From contig CAMOSA010000128.1 of assembly GCA_946624335.1 (NCBI GenBank), positions 1-6,893 on the forward strand: 6,893 nucleotides of DNA. The letters run 5' to 3'. Both the position numbers and the translations under genes were made by a program. The stretch's first letter is position 1. Every line of letters starts with the position of its first letter. Shown piece by piece: positions 1 to 6,537 of this stretch. The notes below the pieces were generated by a model, which did no database searches, was not told where the DNA came from, and saw nothing but the letters and a program-made list of their open reading frames with translations. This DNA is from an uncultured Prevotellaceae bacterium (lineage in GTDB: Bacteria; Bacteroidota; Bacteroidia; Bacteroidales; Bacteroidaceae).

Positions 1-113
1 GGGTGACGCTTCTCAAGACTCACTTCGTTCGAATGAGCGAGCAGAGCTCGAGCGGGCACTTCAAGAAGCGTAGCAAGCGCCGAGCGGAAAGGTTAAGACA
101 TTAGACTGTCAGC
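1..113. other. Palindrome-dense leader upstream of hflX
   Basis: No gene is assigned here. The stretch is crowded with dyads. CGCTTCT at 7-13 is matched by AGAAGCG at 64-70. CTCAcTTC (19-26) can pair with GAATGAG (31-37) around a GTTC loop with one bulged C. GAGCTC (44-49) and GCTCGAGC (46-53) are perfect palindromes. No TAnnTTTG promoter precedes hflX, so hflX may be read from a promoter left of the window. A frame from position 2 to a TAG at 71-73 encodes 23 residues rich in Glu, Arg and Leu, and could be the tail of an upstream gene. A second frame, from 3 to a TAG at 102-104, is equally open, so neither is called. Two degenerate octamers, GTTAAGAC and ATTAGACT (92-107), resemble the tandem repeats found elsewhere in the window. 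Confidence 0.4.
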
Positions 114-1364
114 ATGAAAGAATTTGTCATCACAGAGGCGCAGGCCGAGACAGCTGTGCTCGTGGGTCTGATCACCCCCGAGCAGGACGAGCGCAAGACG
201 ACGGAATACCTCGACGAGCTGGAGTTCCTGGCCACGACGGCCGGGGCGGTGACCGTGAAGCGCTTCACGCAGCGTGTGAACGGTCCGAGCCAGGTGACCT
301 ACGTCGGCAAGGGTAAGCTTGACGAGATCCGGGCTTACATCCAGGCCGAGGAGGACGCCGAGCGCGAGGTCGGCATGGTCATCTTCGACGATGAGCTCAG
401 TGCCAAGCAGCTCCGTAACATCGAACAGGTGTTGCGCGTGAAGATTCTCGACCGCACCAGCCTTATCCTCGACATCTTTGCCATGCGTGCACAGACGGCC
501 AATGCCAAGACGCAGGTCGAGCTGGCTCAGTATCGCTATATGCTGCCTCGCCTGCAGCGCCTGTGGACCCACCTGGAACGTCAGGGCGGCGGCTCTGGCT
601 CCGGCGGTGGCAAGGGCTCGGTGGGGTTGCGTGGTCCGGGCGAGACACAGCTCGAGATGGACCGTCGCATCATCCTCAACCGCATGAGCCTGCTGAAGCA
701 ACGGCTGGCCGACATCGACCGCCAGAAGTCGACGCAGCGTGGCAACCGTGGACGCATGATACGCGTAGCCCTCGTAGGCTATACGAATGTCGGCAAGAGC
801 ACGCTGATGATCCTCCTGGCCAAGAGCGAGGTCTTCGCCGAGAACAAGCTCTTTGCCACCCTCGACACTACGGTGCGCAAGGTTATCATCGACAACCTGC
901 CCTTCCTGCTCTCCGACACCGTGGGCTTCATCCGTAAGCTGCCCACCGACCTCATCGAGTCTTTCAAGAGCACGCTCGACGAGGTGCGCGAAGCCGATCT
1001 GCTCGTGCACGTCGTAGACATCTCGCACCCCGACTTCGAGGAGCAGATACGCGTCGTCGACAAGACGCTCAGCGACCTCGGCTGTGCTGACAAGCCGCTC
1101 ATGCTCATCTTCAACAAGATTGACGCCTACACCTTCACGCCCAAGGATGCCGACGACCTCACTCCCGTCACCCGCGAGAACCTCTCTCTCGAGGAGCTGC
1201 AGCGCACCTGGATGGCTAAGCTGAATGGCGACTGCCTCTTCATCAGCGCCCGCGAACGCTCCAACATCGATGAACTCAAGCAGGTGCTGTATGCCCGTGT
1301 GCGAGAGCTGCATGTGCAGAAGTACCCCTACAACGACTTCCTCTTCCAGCACTACGAGGAGTAA
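114..1364 (+). CDS. hflX: GTPase HflX (ribosome-associated)
   Basis: HflX is a cytoplasmic TRAFAC-class GTPase that binds the 50S subunit and, in studied bacteria, splits stalled or heat-damaged ribosomes. The 416 residues match the usual family length. An N-terminal HflX domain (about 20-200) contains VTYVGKGK (61-68), a glycine-rich linker (158-167) and the family signature GPGETQLE (174-181). The G domain follows: G1 GYTNVGKST (222-230), G2 ATLDTT (248-253), G3 DTVGF (268-272), G4 NKID (334-337) and G5 SAR (378-380). The ATG at 114 is the first good start and leaves the whole N-terminal domain intact; there is no Shine-Dalgarno sequence, as is normal in Bacteroidetes. After the P-loop the sequence reads KSTLMILL, where relatives usually have Asn in place of the Ile (residue 233). 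The gene converges on meaB. Identification is firm. Confidence 0.97.
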   Translation: MKEFVITEAQAETAVLVGLITPEQDERKTTEYLDELEFLATTAGAVTVKRFTQRVNGPSQVTYVGKGKLDEIRAYIQAEEDAEREVGMVIFDDELSAKQLRNIEQVLRVKILDRTSLILDIFAMRAQTANAKTQVELAQYRYMLPRLQRLWTHLERQGGGSGSGGGKGSVGLRGPGETQLEMDRRIILNRMSLLKQRLADIDRQKSTQRGNRGRMIRVALVGYTNVGKSTLMILLAKSEVFAENKLFATLDTTVRKVIIDNLPFLLSDTVGFIRKLPTDLIESFKSTLDEVREADLLVHVVDISHPDFEEQIRVVDKTLSDLGCADKPLMLIFNKIDAYTFTPKDADDLTPVTRENLSLEELQRTWMAKLNGDCLFISARERSNIDELKQVLYARVRELHVQKYPYNDFLFQHYEE

Positions 1365-1426
1365 GCACCCCCCTGTCCTTTAGCTCCTTCTCTTCGTCTA
1401 TACGTAAAGGGCGATACGTCATTTTT

Positions 1427-1460
1427 TTAAGGCCTGAAGATTCAATTCTTCAGGCCTTAA
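1427..1460. terminator. 14-bp perfect hairpin between convergent hflX and meaB
   Basis: The arm TTAAGGCCTGAAGA (1427-1440) is perfectly complementary to TCTTCAGGCCTTAA (1447-1460), with a 6-nt loop. Its position between the convergent stop codons of hflX (1364) and meaB (1540) suggests a bidirectional terminator or an mRNA 3'-end stabiliser. It is not a textbook rho-independent terminator. The T7 run (1422-1428) lies before the stem on the + strand, and the right arm is followed only by CGTTTAAA. A weaker 5-bp stem, ACGTA (1402-1406) with TACGT (1415-1419), does sit directly before that T run and could serve hflX. Structure is certain; function is inferred. Confidence 0.55.
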
Positions 1461-1500
1461 CGTTTAAATCTTCAGGCCTCAATGTTCAGCCCTTCAATCC
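1448..1500. repeat. 22-bp degenerate direct repeat overlapping the hairpin
   Basis: Two 22-bp units, 1448-1469 and 1470-1491, both begin CTTCAGGCCT and agree at 16 of 22 positions. A third start, CTTCAATCC (1492-1500), follows in phase. The first unit supplies most of the right arm of the hairpin at 1427-1460. The second repeats the same 11 bases, TCTTCAGGCCT (1469-1479), so it could pair with the left arm instead. This may be a short remnant of a tandem-repeat family; whether it recurs in the genome cannot be seen from here. Confidence 0.6.
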
Positions 1501-1539
1501 GGCATATATTATCGGTGTCGCCCGGTTGACTTTGTCTTG

Positions 1540-2640
1540 TCACGCTTGGATGATGCGCAGGTAGGTCTCGAGCAAGTTCTTGGCGGCGACGAAGGATGTC
1601 TTCTGTCCGTCGAGCACGGAACGCTCGGCGGCTGGGAGCAGCGAGGCGATGGTGGGGTGGTTGTAGAAGCTGTTGCGCAGCTGCTCATTGATGCTCTCGT
1701 ACATCCAGTACTTGGCCTGCTCGGCACGGCGGTGCTCGAAGTAGCCGTTGGCTTTGACGAAGTCGACGTACTCGTAGATCATGTCCCATACCTCCTTGAT
1801 GCCGAGGCCGTAGAAGCCGGAGTAGCAGAGCACGCGCGGCAGCCATCCGCTCTCGGGCATGGGGAAGAGGTGCAGGGCGTTCTGGAACTGTCGGGCTGCC
1901 AGGTGGCACGCGTCGACATTGTCGCCGTCGCATTTGTTGATGACGATGCCGTCGGCCATCTCCATAATACCTCGCTTGATGCCCTGCAGCTCATCGCCGG
2001 TGCCGGCGAGCTGTATGACGAGGAAGAAATCGACCATGGAGTGGCATGCTGTCTCGCTCTGGCCGACGCCGACTGTCTCGACGAAGATCTTGTCGAAGCC
2101 GGCTGCCTCGCAGAGGATGATGGTCTCGCGTGTCTTGCGGGCCACGCCTCCGAGCGATCCTGCTGATGGGCTGGGTCGGATGAAGGAGTCGGGGTGCACG
2201 CTGAGCTTTTCCATGCGCGTCTTGTCGCCGAGTATGCTGCCCTTGGTCTTCTCGGAGCTCGGGTCGATGGCCAGCACCGCCAGCTTGCCGCCGGTGCGCT
2301 CGAGCACGTGGATGCCGAACTCGTCGATGCTGGTGCTCTTGCCCGCTCCGGGTACGCCGCTGATGCCTACGCGGATGCTCTTGCCGCTGTAGGGCAGGCA
2401 TCGCTCGATGACCTCTTGTGCGATGGCCTGATGAGCGGGGCTGGTGCTCTCGACGAGGGTGACGGCCTGCCCGAGAATGGTGACGTTGCCCTTGACGATG
2501 CCTTCGACGTAGTCGGAGGCTGACAGCTGCCGACGGGCAAAACGGCCTCGGCGTAGGTAGGGGTTGACGATGGCAGGTTGCTCGACGCCGCTGTTGACGG
2601 TCAAGCCTTTATATTCTTCGTTGTTTTCGGGGTGCTCCAT
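1540..2640 (-). CDS. meaB: Methylmalonyl-CoA mutase-associated GTPase MeaB
   Basis: MeaB (ArgK/LAO family, G3E-type GTPases) is a cytoplasmic chaperone that gates cobalamin loading into methylmalonyl-CoA mutase and protects the enzyme. In Bacteroidales this mutase works in succinate-to-propionate metabolism. The 366-residue product has an N-terminal extension of about 35 residues, a helical region, then the G domain: Walker A GVPGAGKST (95-103), DPSS (126-129), the RPSPSAGSLGG segment (155-165), ETVGVGQSE (188-196) and the guanine-specificity motif NKCDGDN (235-241). The C-terminal part (about 285-366) is helical and fits the family's dimerisation arm. Residue 104, directly after the P-loop, is Ser where relatives usually have a hydrophobic residue. 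The mutase genes are not in the window. The gene lies 45 bp after the DUF1573 gene and probably shares its transcript. Older annotations may call it argK or a LAO/AO transport ATPase. Confidence 0.95.
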   Translation of the reverse strand: MEHPENNEEYKGLTVNSGVEQPAIVNPYLRRGRFARRQLSASDYVEGIVKGNVTILGQAVTLVESTSPAHQAIAQEVIERCLPYSGKSIRVGISGVPGAGKSTSIDEFGIHVLERTGGKLAVLAIDPSSEKTKGSILGDKTRMEKLSVHPDSFIRPSPSAGSLGGVARKTRETIILCEAAGFDKIFVETVGVGQSETACHSMVDFFLVIQLAGTGDELQGIKRGIMEMADGIVINKCDGDNVDACHLAARQFQNALHLFPMPESGWLPRVLCYSGFYGLGIKEVWDMIYEYVDFVKANGYFEHRRAEQAKYWMYESINEQLRNSFYNHPTIASLLPAAERSVLDGQKTSFVAAKNLLETYLRIIQA

Positions 2641-2685
2641 GATGACTGAAGGGTGTGAGGGGGGGATGATGATTGTTGCTTACGC

Positions 2686-3759
2686 TCAGTGGGTGTTGTT
2701 GATGTTGATGACGACCTTCGGGTGTGTCGGGTCGTTGGTGATGAGCAGTATGCGCGGTTCCGGGTCGTCGGCCTTGACGTGACTGGTGAGCAGTGTGACC
2801 TTGAGCTTTGCCTTCTTGCCCGGGCGTATCGTGCGGTCGCTGAGGCTGATGTTGAGGGCTCGTCCTTCGAGCTGGACACTGCTGATGTGCAGGTTGCGCT
2901 CTCCGGCGTTGCCTATGGTGATGACCTGCGAGGCGTTTTTCTTTTGCCCTACGGCGCTGCTGAAGTCTAAGTTCTCGGCCGAGAGCACGATGAGGGGTGC
3001 CGTCTGCAGGTCGGTCTCGCTGAGGTGCCTGAAGTCGGGCAGCAGCATGGCCTTGACGCTGAGCTGATTCTCGGCCGTCACCTTGTCGCCGGGTTGTCGT
3101 GACAGGTAGACCGTCGTCTCGTTGAGGCCGTAGCTCTTCATCTTCTCGCTGTTCAGCCGTAGCGCGATACGTCCTACGCGCCCTCCGGCCAGCGTCTCGG
3201 GATGATAGGTCGCCGTGAGGTACGACGGCAGGTGCATCAGCTGCGGACGTATGTTCTTGCGCGTATTGTTCAGCACGAGGATGCTCGTCTCGGGACGGTC
3301 GCCGCGGTTGACGTTGTCGAAGATAATGCTGTCGGTCGACAGCCGCACGTCGCCCATGTCGACCGGGAAGTCGCCCTCGACGTCCGTCGCTGCAGCCACG
3401 ACGCGCCCTTGCAGGGTGAGGTATGTCGGCTCGGCAGAAGCGTTGCTGTGTACCTCCAGCTCTTTCTGGAAATATCCCAGCATACGCGCATCGTAGGTCG
3501 CGGTGATGCGTGCCGACTGGTTGGGCGCGATGGGTGAGTTGGGCCATTCCACCGAGGTGCAGCCGCACGACGGCTTGACGGCGGTGAGCAGCAGGGGAGC
3601 TGTGCCCGTATTGGTGAACTCGTAGGTGATGCTGCGCGGCTGCTGGAAGGAGAGCTCGCCGACGTTGACCACATCACTCTTGAAAGTCAGTACGGGCTGA
3701 GCGCTCAACGCCGTGCTGAGTACTGCTAAAGTGCTTGCTATGATATATCTTTTAAACAT
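2686..3759 (-). CDS. Secreted DUF1573 protein with three Ig-like domains
   Basis: The exact function is unknown. The protein starts with a Sec signal peptide: basic MFKR, a hydrophobic stretch and ALSA, with likely cleavage after residue 20, so it should be exported to the periplasm or surface. The first domain (about 24-122) is a DUF1573 / ASH-like beta-sandwich with the family's conserved KPSCGCT motif (62-68). Two more beta-rich segments follow (about 137-240 and 257-353); the last ends in the related pattern ITNDPTHPKV. No lipobox cysteine is present. The ATG at 3759 is preferred. An in-frame GTG at 3768 would add three residues (MKR) and also leaves a good signal peptide. DUF1573 proteins are common in Bacteroidetes envelopes. 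The gene sits 74 bp after the GH43 stop, across tandem repeats, and 45 bp before meaB; neither neighbour reveals its role. Confidence 0.85.
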   Translation of the reverse strand: MFKRYIIASTLAVLSTALSAQPVLTFKSDVVNVGELSFQQPRSITYEFTNTGTAPLLLTAVKPSCGCTSVEWPNSPIAPNQSARITATYDARMLGYFQKELEVHSNASAEPTYLTLQGRVVAAATDVEGDFPVDMGDVRLSTDSIIFDNVNRGDRPETSILVLNNTRKNIRPQLMHLPSYLTATYHPETLAGGRVGRIALRLNSEKMKSYGLNETTVYLSRQPGDKVTAENQLSVKAMLLPDFRHLSETDLQTAPLIVLSAENLDFSSAVGQKKNASQVITIGNAGERNLHISSVQLEGRALNISLSDRTIRPGKKAKLKVTLLTSHVKADDPEPRILLITNDPTHPKVVININNTH

Positions 3760-3768
3760 TCTTTTCAC

Positions 3769-3816
3769 ATTAACACATTAACACGTTAACAGGTTAACAC
3801 ATTAATACGTTACAAT
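3769..3816. repeat. 8-bp tandem repeat, six units, consensus RTTAACAC
   Basis: Six units in perfect 8-bp register read, on the + strand, ATTAACAC, ATTAACAC, GTTAACAG, GTTAACAC, ATTAATAC and GTTACAAT. They fill the gap between the GH43 stop and the DUF1573 start and end one base short of the alternative GTG start at 3768. The core GTTAAC is palindromic, so TAA occurs in nearly every unit on both strands. With a period of eight, the stops rotate through all three frames. A related array in inverted orientation lies at 6008-6039. Confidence 0.85.
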
Positions 3817-3818
3817 TA

Positions 3819-3839
3819 TTCAACTTTCAACTTTCAACG
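3819..3839. repeat. 7-bp tandem repeat, three units, overlapping the GH43 stop
   Basis: Three units, TTCAACT, TTCAACT and TTCAACG, follow each other without a gap. On the minus strand they read as repeats of GTTGAA. The TGA of the first unit in the transcript is the stop codon of the GH43 gene (3836-3834), and TGA recurs in the next two units in the other two frames. The array abuts the 8-bp array after a 2-bp spacer. Confidence 0.75.
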
Positions 3840-4877
3840 TTTCCACTTCTTAACCGCCTTCACGCCCGTGTTCGTTGGCTTCACGGGCTGGATTGTGCCG
3901 TCGTCATTGAACTTCATGCGGTCGATGCATACCTGTCGGTGGAAGCCAGGCCCTCGGTCACGTTGCAGATAGCCGGCATTGATGCGGTGGTACACGATGT
4001 ACCACTCGTCGCGTCCCGGCACTTGTAGCACGCTGTTGTGCGCGGGTCCATAGATGCCGTTGGCCGGATCTTGTATGAGTACGACAGGCTGTTCGGCCAC
4101 ACGAATCGGTCCGAGGGGCGATGTGGCCGTGCCGTAGGCGACGTGATAGTTGGGTGAGCCCGTGTCGTCGACACTCCAGAGAAAGTAGTATAGCCCGTTG
4201 CGGAAGAAGACGTAGGGTGCCTCGCGGTAGGCATAGTCCTGCAGCGTGCCGCCCTGAGGTGTCATGACGGTGATGGTGGTCGTGTCGATGCTCGTCATGT
4301 CGGCGTTGAGCACGGCACCGGCCATATAGCCATTGCCCCAGTAGAGGTAGTCCTTGCCCGAGACGGGGTCGTGAAAGACGTCGACGTCAATCTGCTGGCC
4401 GCCGTTGACGCCGTGGGGACGTTGGTCGACGAGCGGGTGCCCGAGGTCACGGAAGGGGCCCGTCGGGTGGTCGGCCACGGCGACGCCGATGGCCTTGCGG
4501 TTGTTCTTGGGGTTATGTCCGCTGTAGTAGAAGAAGTATTTCCACTGGCCGTTCATCTTCTTCTCGATGATGCACGGCGCCCAGGCATTGCCCGTGGCCC
4601 ACGGCACCTGGTCGGTGCCCAGGTCCAGCATGATGCCTTCGTGCTGCCAGTCGGTGAGATCCTTGCTGGAGAAGACGGTGAAATAGTAGCCTCCCCATCC
4701 CGGCGCGCCGTCGGTGGTGGAGTAGATATAGAAGCGATTGGTCTGCTCTGCGTAGAGCACTTCGGGGTCGGCGTGGAACTCCGGCAAGATGGGGTTGCCG
4801 CTCATGCGGACGTCCTTCTTGGCAGCTGCCGAGAGCGTCAGGCCCGCAGCCATGATCAATATCAGCTTTTTCATCAT
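3834..4877 (-). CDS. Secreted glycoside hydrolase, family 43-like
   Basis: This is a probable exported five-bladed beta-propeller glycosidase of clan GH-F. GH43 members are typically arabinofuranosidases, xylosidases, arabinanases or galactanases; which one cannot be settled here. The 347 residues start with a signal peptide (MMKKLILIMAAG..., cleavage probably near A19) with no lipobox. The three expected carboxylates are visible: base Asp37 in HADPE, pKa-modulating Asp164 in QQIDVDVF and acid Glu219 in YREAPYVF. His280 in GPAHNS matches the conserved family histidine near the propeller centre. AWAP (98-101) and YYSGHN (117-122) are also family-like. The catalytic domain fills the protein, with no appended carbohydrate-binding module. 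It lies between aroB (62 bp upstream, across an AT-rich leader) and the DUF1573 gene. No SusC/SusD genes adjoin it. Its stop codon lies in a 7-bp repeat. Confidence 0.87.
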   Translation of the reverse strand: MMKKLILIMAAGLTLSAAAKKDVRMSGNPILPEFHADPEVLYAEQTNRFYIYSTTDGAPGWGGYYFTVFSSKDLTDWQHEGIMLDLGTDQVPWATGNAWAPCIIEKKMNGQWKYFFYYSGHNPKNNRKAIGVAVADHPTGPFRDLGHPLVDQRPHGVNGGQQIDVDVFHDPVSGKDYLYWGNGYMAGAVLNADMTSIDTTTITVMTPQGGTLQDYAYREAPYVFFRNGLYYFLWSVDDTGSPNYHVAYGTATSPLGPIRVAEQPVVLIQDPANGIYGPAHNSVLQVPGRDEWYIVYHRINAGYLQRDRGPGFHRQVCIDRMKFNDDGTIQPVKPTNTGVKAVKKWKR

Positions 4878-4939
4878 GTCTTGTCTTTTATATTTATAAT
4901 TTATACATTATATTATTCATTTAACTTCCCTGTCCACGC

Positions 4940-5989
4940 TCACCCTTCTCTGAAGAAGTCCAGGGCCTCGAGGATGTCGTCCTTCGTGACCTGCTGGTTG
5001 ATGCGTATGTCGCCGACGGCGCCGAGTAGGGTGAAGTTGATGTGCCCGGCGGTATTTTTCTTGTCGTGCGTCATCAGCTCGTGGAGGCGGTCGTACTGCT
5101 TGCAGCTGATGGCGTAGCGTCCGTAGTTCTCGTCGATGAAATGGCGTATCTGGTGCAACCGCGCGGTGGGGAAAGCGCAGTGAACGGCCGAGAGGTAGAG
5201 CTCGCAGACCAAGCCCCACGCGACGGCATAGCCGTGCAGCACGGGGTGGCCGTCGGCCAGCGCCAGGCTCTCGAAGGCGTGGCCCACGGTGTGTCCGAGG
5301 TTCAGCGCCTTGCGCAGCCCATGTTCGTGCGGGTCTTCGGCCACGATGCGCTCCTTCACGCCAACGCTCTTCCCCACCATGGCGCTGAGCGCCGCGTAGT
5401 CGACATGGTCGAGATCGAAGGTGAGCAGCTCGTTGAGGGCCTCGTCGTTGCTGATGAGGCCGTGCTTGAGCATCTCGGCATAGCCACTGCGCAGGTTCGA
5501 GGCATCCAGCGTCCGCAGGAACTGCGTGTCGAGCACGACGGTCCGTGCATCGTTGAACACGCCGATCTCGTTCTTCAGGCCGTTGAAGTTGATGCCCGTC
5601 TTGCCGCCCACGCTGGCATCGACCATGGCCAGTAGGGTCGTCGGGATATTGATGAAGGCGATGCCGCGCTTGAAGGTCGATGCGGCAAAGCCGCCGAGGT
5701 CTGTGACCATGCCTCCGCCGAGGTTGATGAGCAGGGAGTGGCGTGTGGCGCCGGCCTCACTGAGCGCCTGCCAGACTGCGGCCAGGCTCTCCAGCGTCTT
5801 GGCCTCGTCGGTGGCGCCGATGGTGATCATCTGTGCGCCCTTCAGGCAGCTGAAGTCCTTCACTACGGGCCAGCACAGCTCCAGCGTCGTGGCGTCGGTG
5901 AGTACGAACAGGCGGTCGGGCCCGACGGCTTCGATGGCCGCCGACAGCTCTTCCACTATATGGTGGCTGATGATGACGTTTTGGGTCAT
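4940..5989 (-). CDS. aroB: 3-dehydroquinate synthase
   Basis: AroB converts DAHP to 3-dehydroquinate in the cytoplasm, the second step of the shikimate route to aromatic amino acids, using NAD and a divalent metal, usually zinc. The product is 349 residues, close to the usual length. The NAD-binding loop GGGMVTDLGGF (91-101) is followed by PTTLLAMVDASVGGKTGIN (116-134), which contains the conserved lysine. The probable metal ligands are Glu172 in GYAEMLKHG, His233 in NLGHTVGHAFE and His252 in LHGYAVAWG; His237 matches a conserved active-site histidine. The enzyme should be active. The ATG at 5989 is followed directly by a natural N terminus. It begins 37 bp after the phosphoesterase stop, across an 8-bp repeat array, and has no consensus promoter of its own, so it is probably cotranscribed with that gene. 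Confidence 0.97.
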   Translation of the reverse strand: MTQNVIISHHIVEELSAAIEAVGPDRLFVLTDATTLELCWPVVKDFSCLKGAQMITIGATDEAKTLESLAAVWQALSEAGATRHSLLINLGGGMVTDLGGFAASTFKRGIAFINIPTTLLAMVDASVGGKTGINFNGLKNEIGVFNDARTVVLDTQFLRTLDASNLRSGYAEMLKHGLISNDEALNELLTFDLDHVDYAALSAMVGKSVGVKERIVAEDPHEHGLRKALNLGHTVGHAFESLALADGHPVLHGYAVAWGLVCELYLSAVHCAFPTARLHQIRHFIDENYGRYAISCKQYDRLHELMTHDKKNTAGHINFTLLGAVGDIRINQQVTKDDILEALDFFREG

Positions 5990-6007
5990 TGGTCGTATGT
6001 CGATAAT

Positions 6008-6039
6008 GTGTTACCGTGTTAATTTGTTAATCTGTTAAC
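6008..6039. repeat. Second 8-bp tandem repeat (inverted), four units
   Basis: On the + strand the units are GTGTTACC, GTGTTAAT, TTGTTAAT and CTGTTAAC. On the minus strand they read GTTAACAG, ATTAACAA, ATTAACAC and GGTAACAC, the same family as 3769-3816 but in opposite orientation. The array fills the gap between the phosphoesterase and aroB. It also encodes the last residues of the phosphoesterase and its TAA stop (6029-6027). A fifth, decayed unit may reach to about 6000. Confidence 0.8.
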
Positions 6040-6533
6040 GTGTCTTTTGCCATCTCGATGACTTCCAGGTCGCGGAAGGCATCGCCGTCGACGGTGAAGC
6101 GCACCAGCGTCCGCACCTGATGCCAGCCTTGAAGGCCGGCGGCTCCGGGGTTGATGTGCAGTAGCCCGAGCGTGCGGTCATACTGCACCTTCAGGATATG
6201 GCTGTGCCCGCAGATGAACAGCTTCGGCGGACGGGCGTAGAGCTGCTGGCGGATGCGGAAGTCGTAGCGGCCCGGGTAGCCGCCGATATGTGTCATCAGC
6301 ACATCGGCTTCCTCGCAGCGCCAACGCAGCACTTCGGGGAACATCAGGCGCAGGTCGCCGCCGTCACAGTTGCCGACCACGGCGCGCAACGGGCGGAAGG
6401 CGGACAGACGGTCGGCGAGGGCCGTGCTGCCGATGTCACCGGCGTGCCAGATCTCGTCGCACGATTCAAAGTATTGAAGGTACCGGTCGTCCCAGTAAGC
6501 GTGGGTGTCGGAGAGGAGTCCTATGCGTTTCAC
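6027..6533 (-). CDS. YfcE/MJ0936-family metallophosphoesterase
   Basis: This is a small cytoplasmic calcineurin-like phosphoesterase; studied relatives hydrolyse phosphodiesters in vitro, and the physiological substrate is unknown. With the GTG start it has 168 residues, normal for the family. The dimetal-site residues are all present: Asp9 and His11 (SDTH), Asp33 (HAGDIG), Asn55 (GNCD), His82 (THIGG), and His110 and His112 (GHSH). INPGAAG (127-133) is a typical C-terminal family motif. The frame stays open to an ATG at 6602, but the 23 extra residues resemble nothing in the family, and a promoter lies inside them. The GTG at 6533 starts the conserved MKRIGLLSDTH segment and is preferred. It is first of five leftward genes. 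Its last residues, TLTD, and its TAA stop fall in an 8-bp repeat array. Gene-symbol assignment to yfcE would be too specific. Confidence 0.9.
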   Translation of the reverse strand: MKRIGLLSDTHAYWDDRYLQYFESCDEIWHAGDIGSTALADRLSAFRPLRAVVGNCDGGDLRLMFPEVLRWRCEEADVLMTHIGGYPGRYDFRIRQQLYARPPKLFICGHSHILKVQYDRTLGLLHINPGAAGLQGWHQVRTLVRFTVDGDAFRDLEVIEMAKDTLTD

Positions 6534-6537
6534 GCCG

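Noticed and set aside
2..73. C-terminal end of an upstream gene ending at TAG 71-73
   Set aside because: Only 23 codons are visible, another frame is equally open to 104, and the region is full of palindromes; it is mentioned but not called.
93..1352. Long open frame of 419 codons on the minus strand, slightly longer than hflX
   Set aside because: It is antisense to hflX, which has the complete set of HflX and GTPase motifs. The antisense product has no recognisable domain; long antisense frames are expected in GC-rich genes.
1537..2523. Plus-strand open frames opposite meaB
   Set aside because: They mirror the codon pattern of meaB, show no family motif, and meaB is unmistakable.
2609..3568. 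Minus-strand 319-codon frame overlapping the DUF1573 gene in another frame
   Set aside because: The product is dominated by Arg, Gln, His and Pro, typical of an out-of-frame reading of a GC-rich gene; the DUF1573 frame has a signal peptide and the CGC motif.
3769..3839. CRISPR-like array
   Set aside because: The units are 7-8 bp with no spacers and no cas genes nearby; these are simple tandem repeats.
4371..5635. Plus-strand frames opposite GH43 and aroB
   Set aside because: They are antisense to genes with intact catalytic motifs and have no domain of their own.
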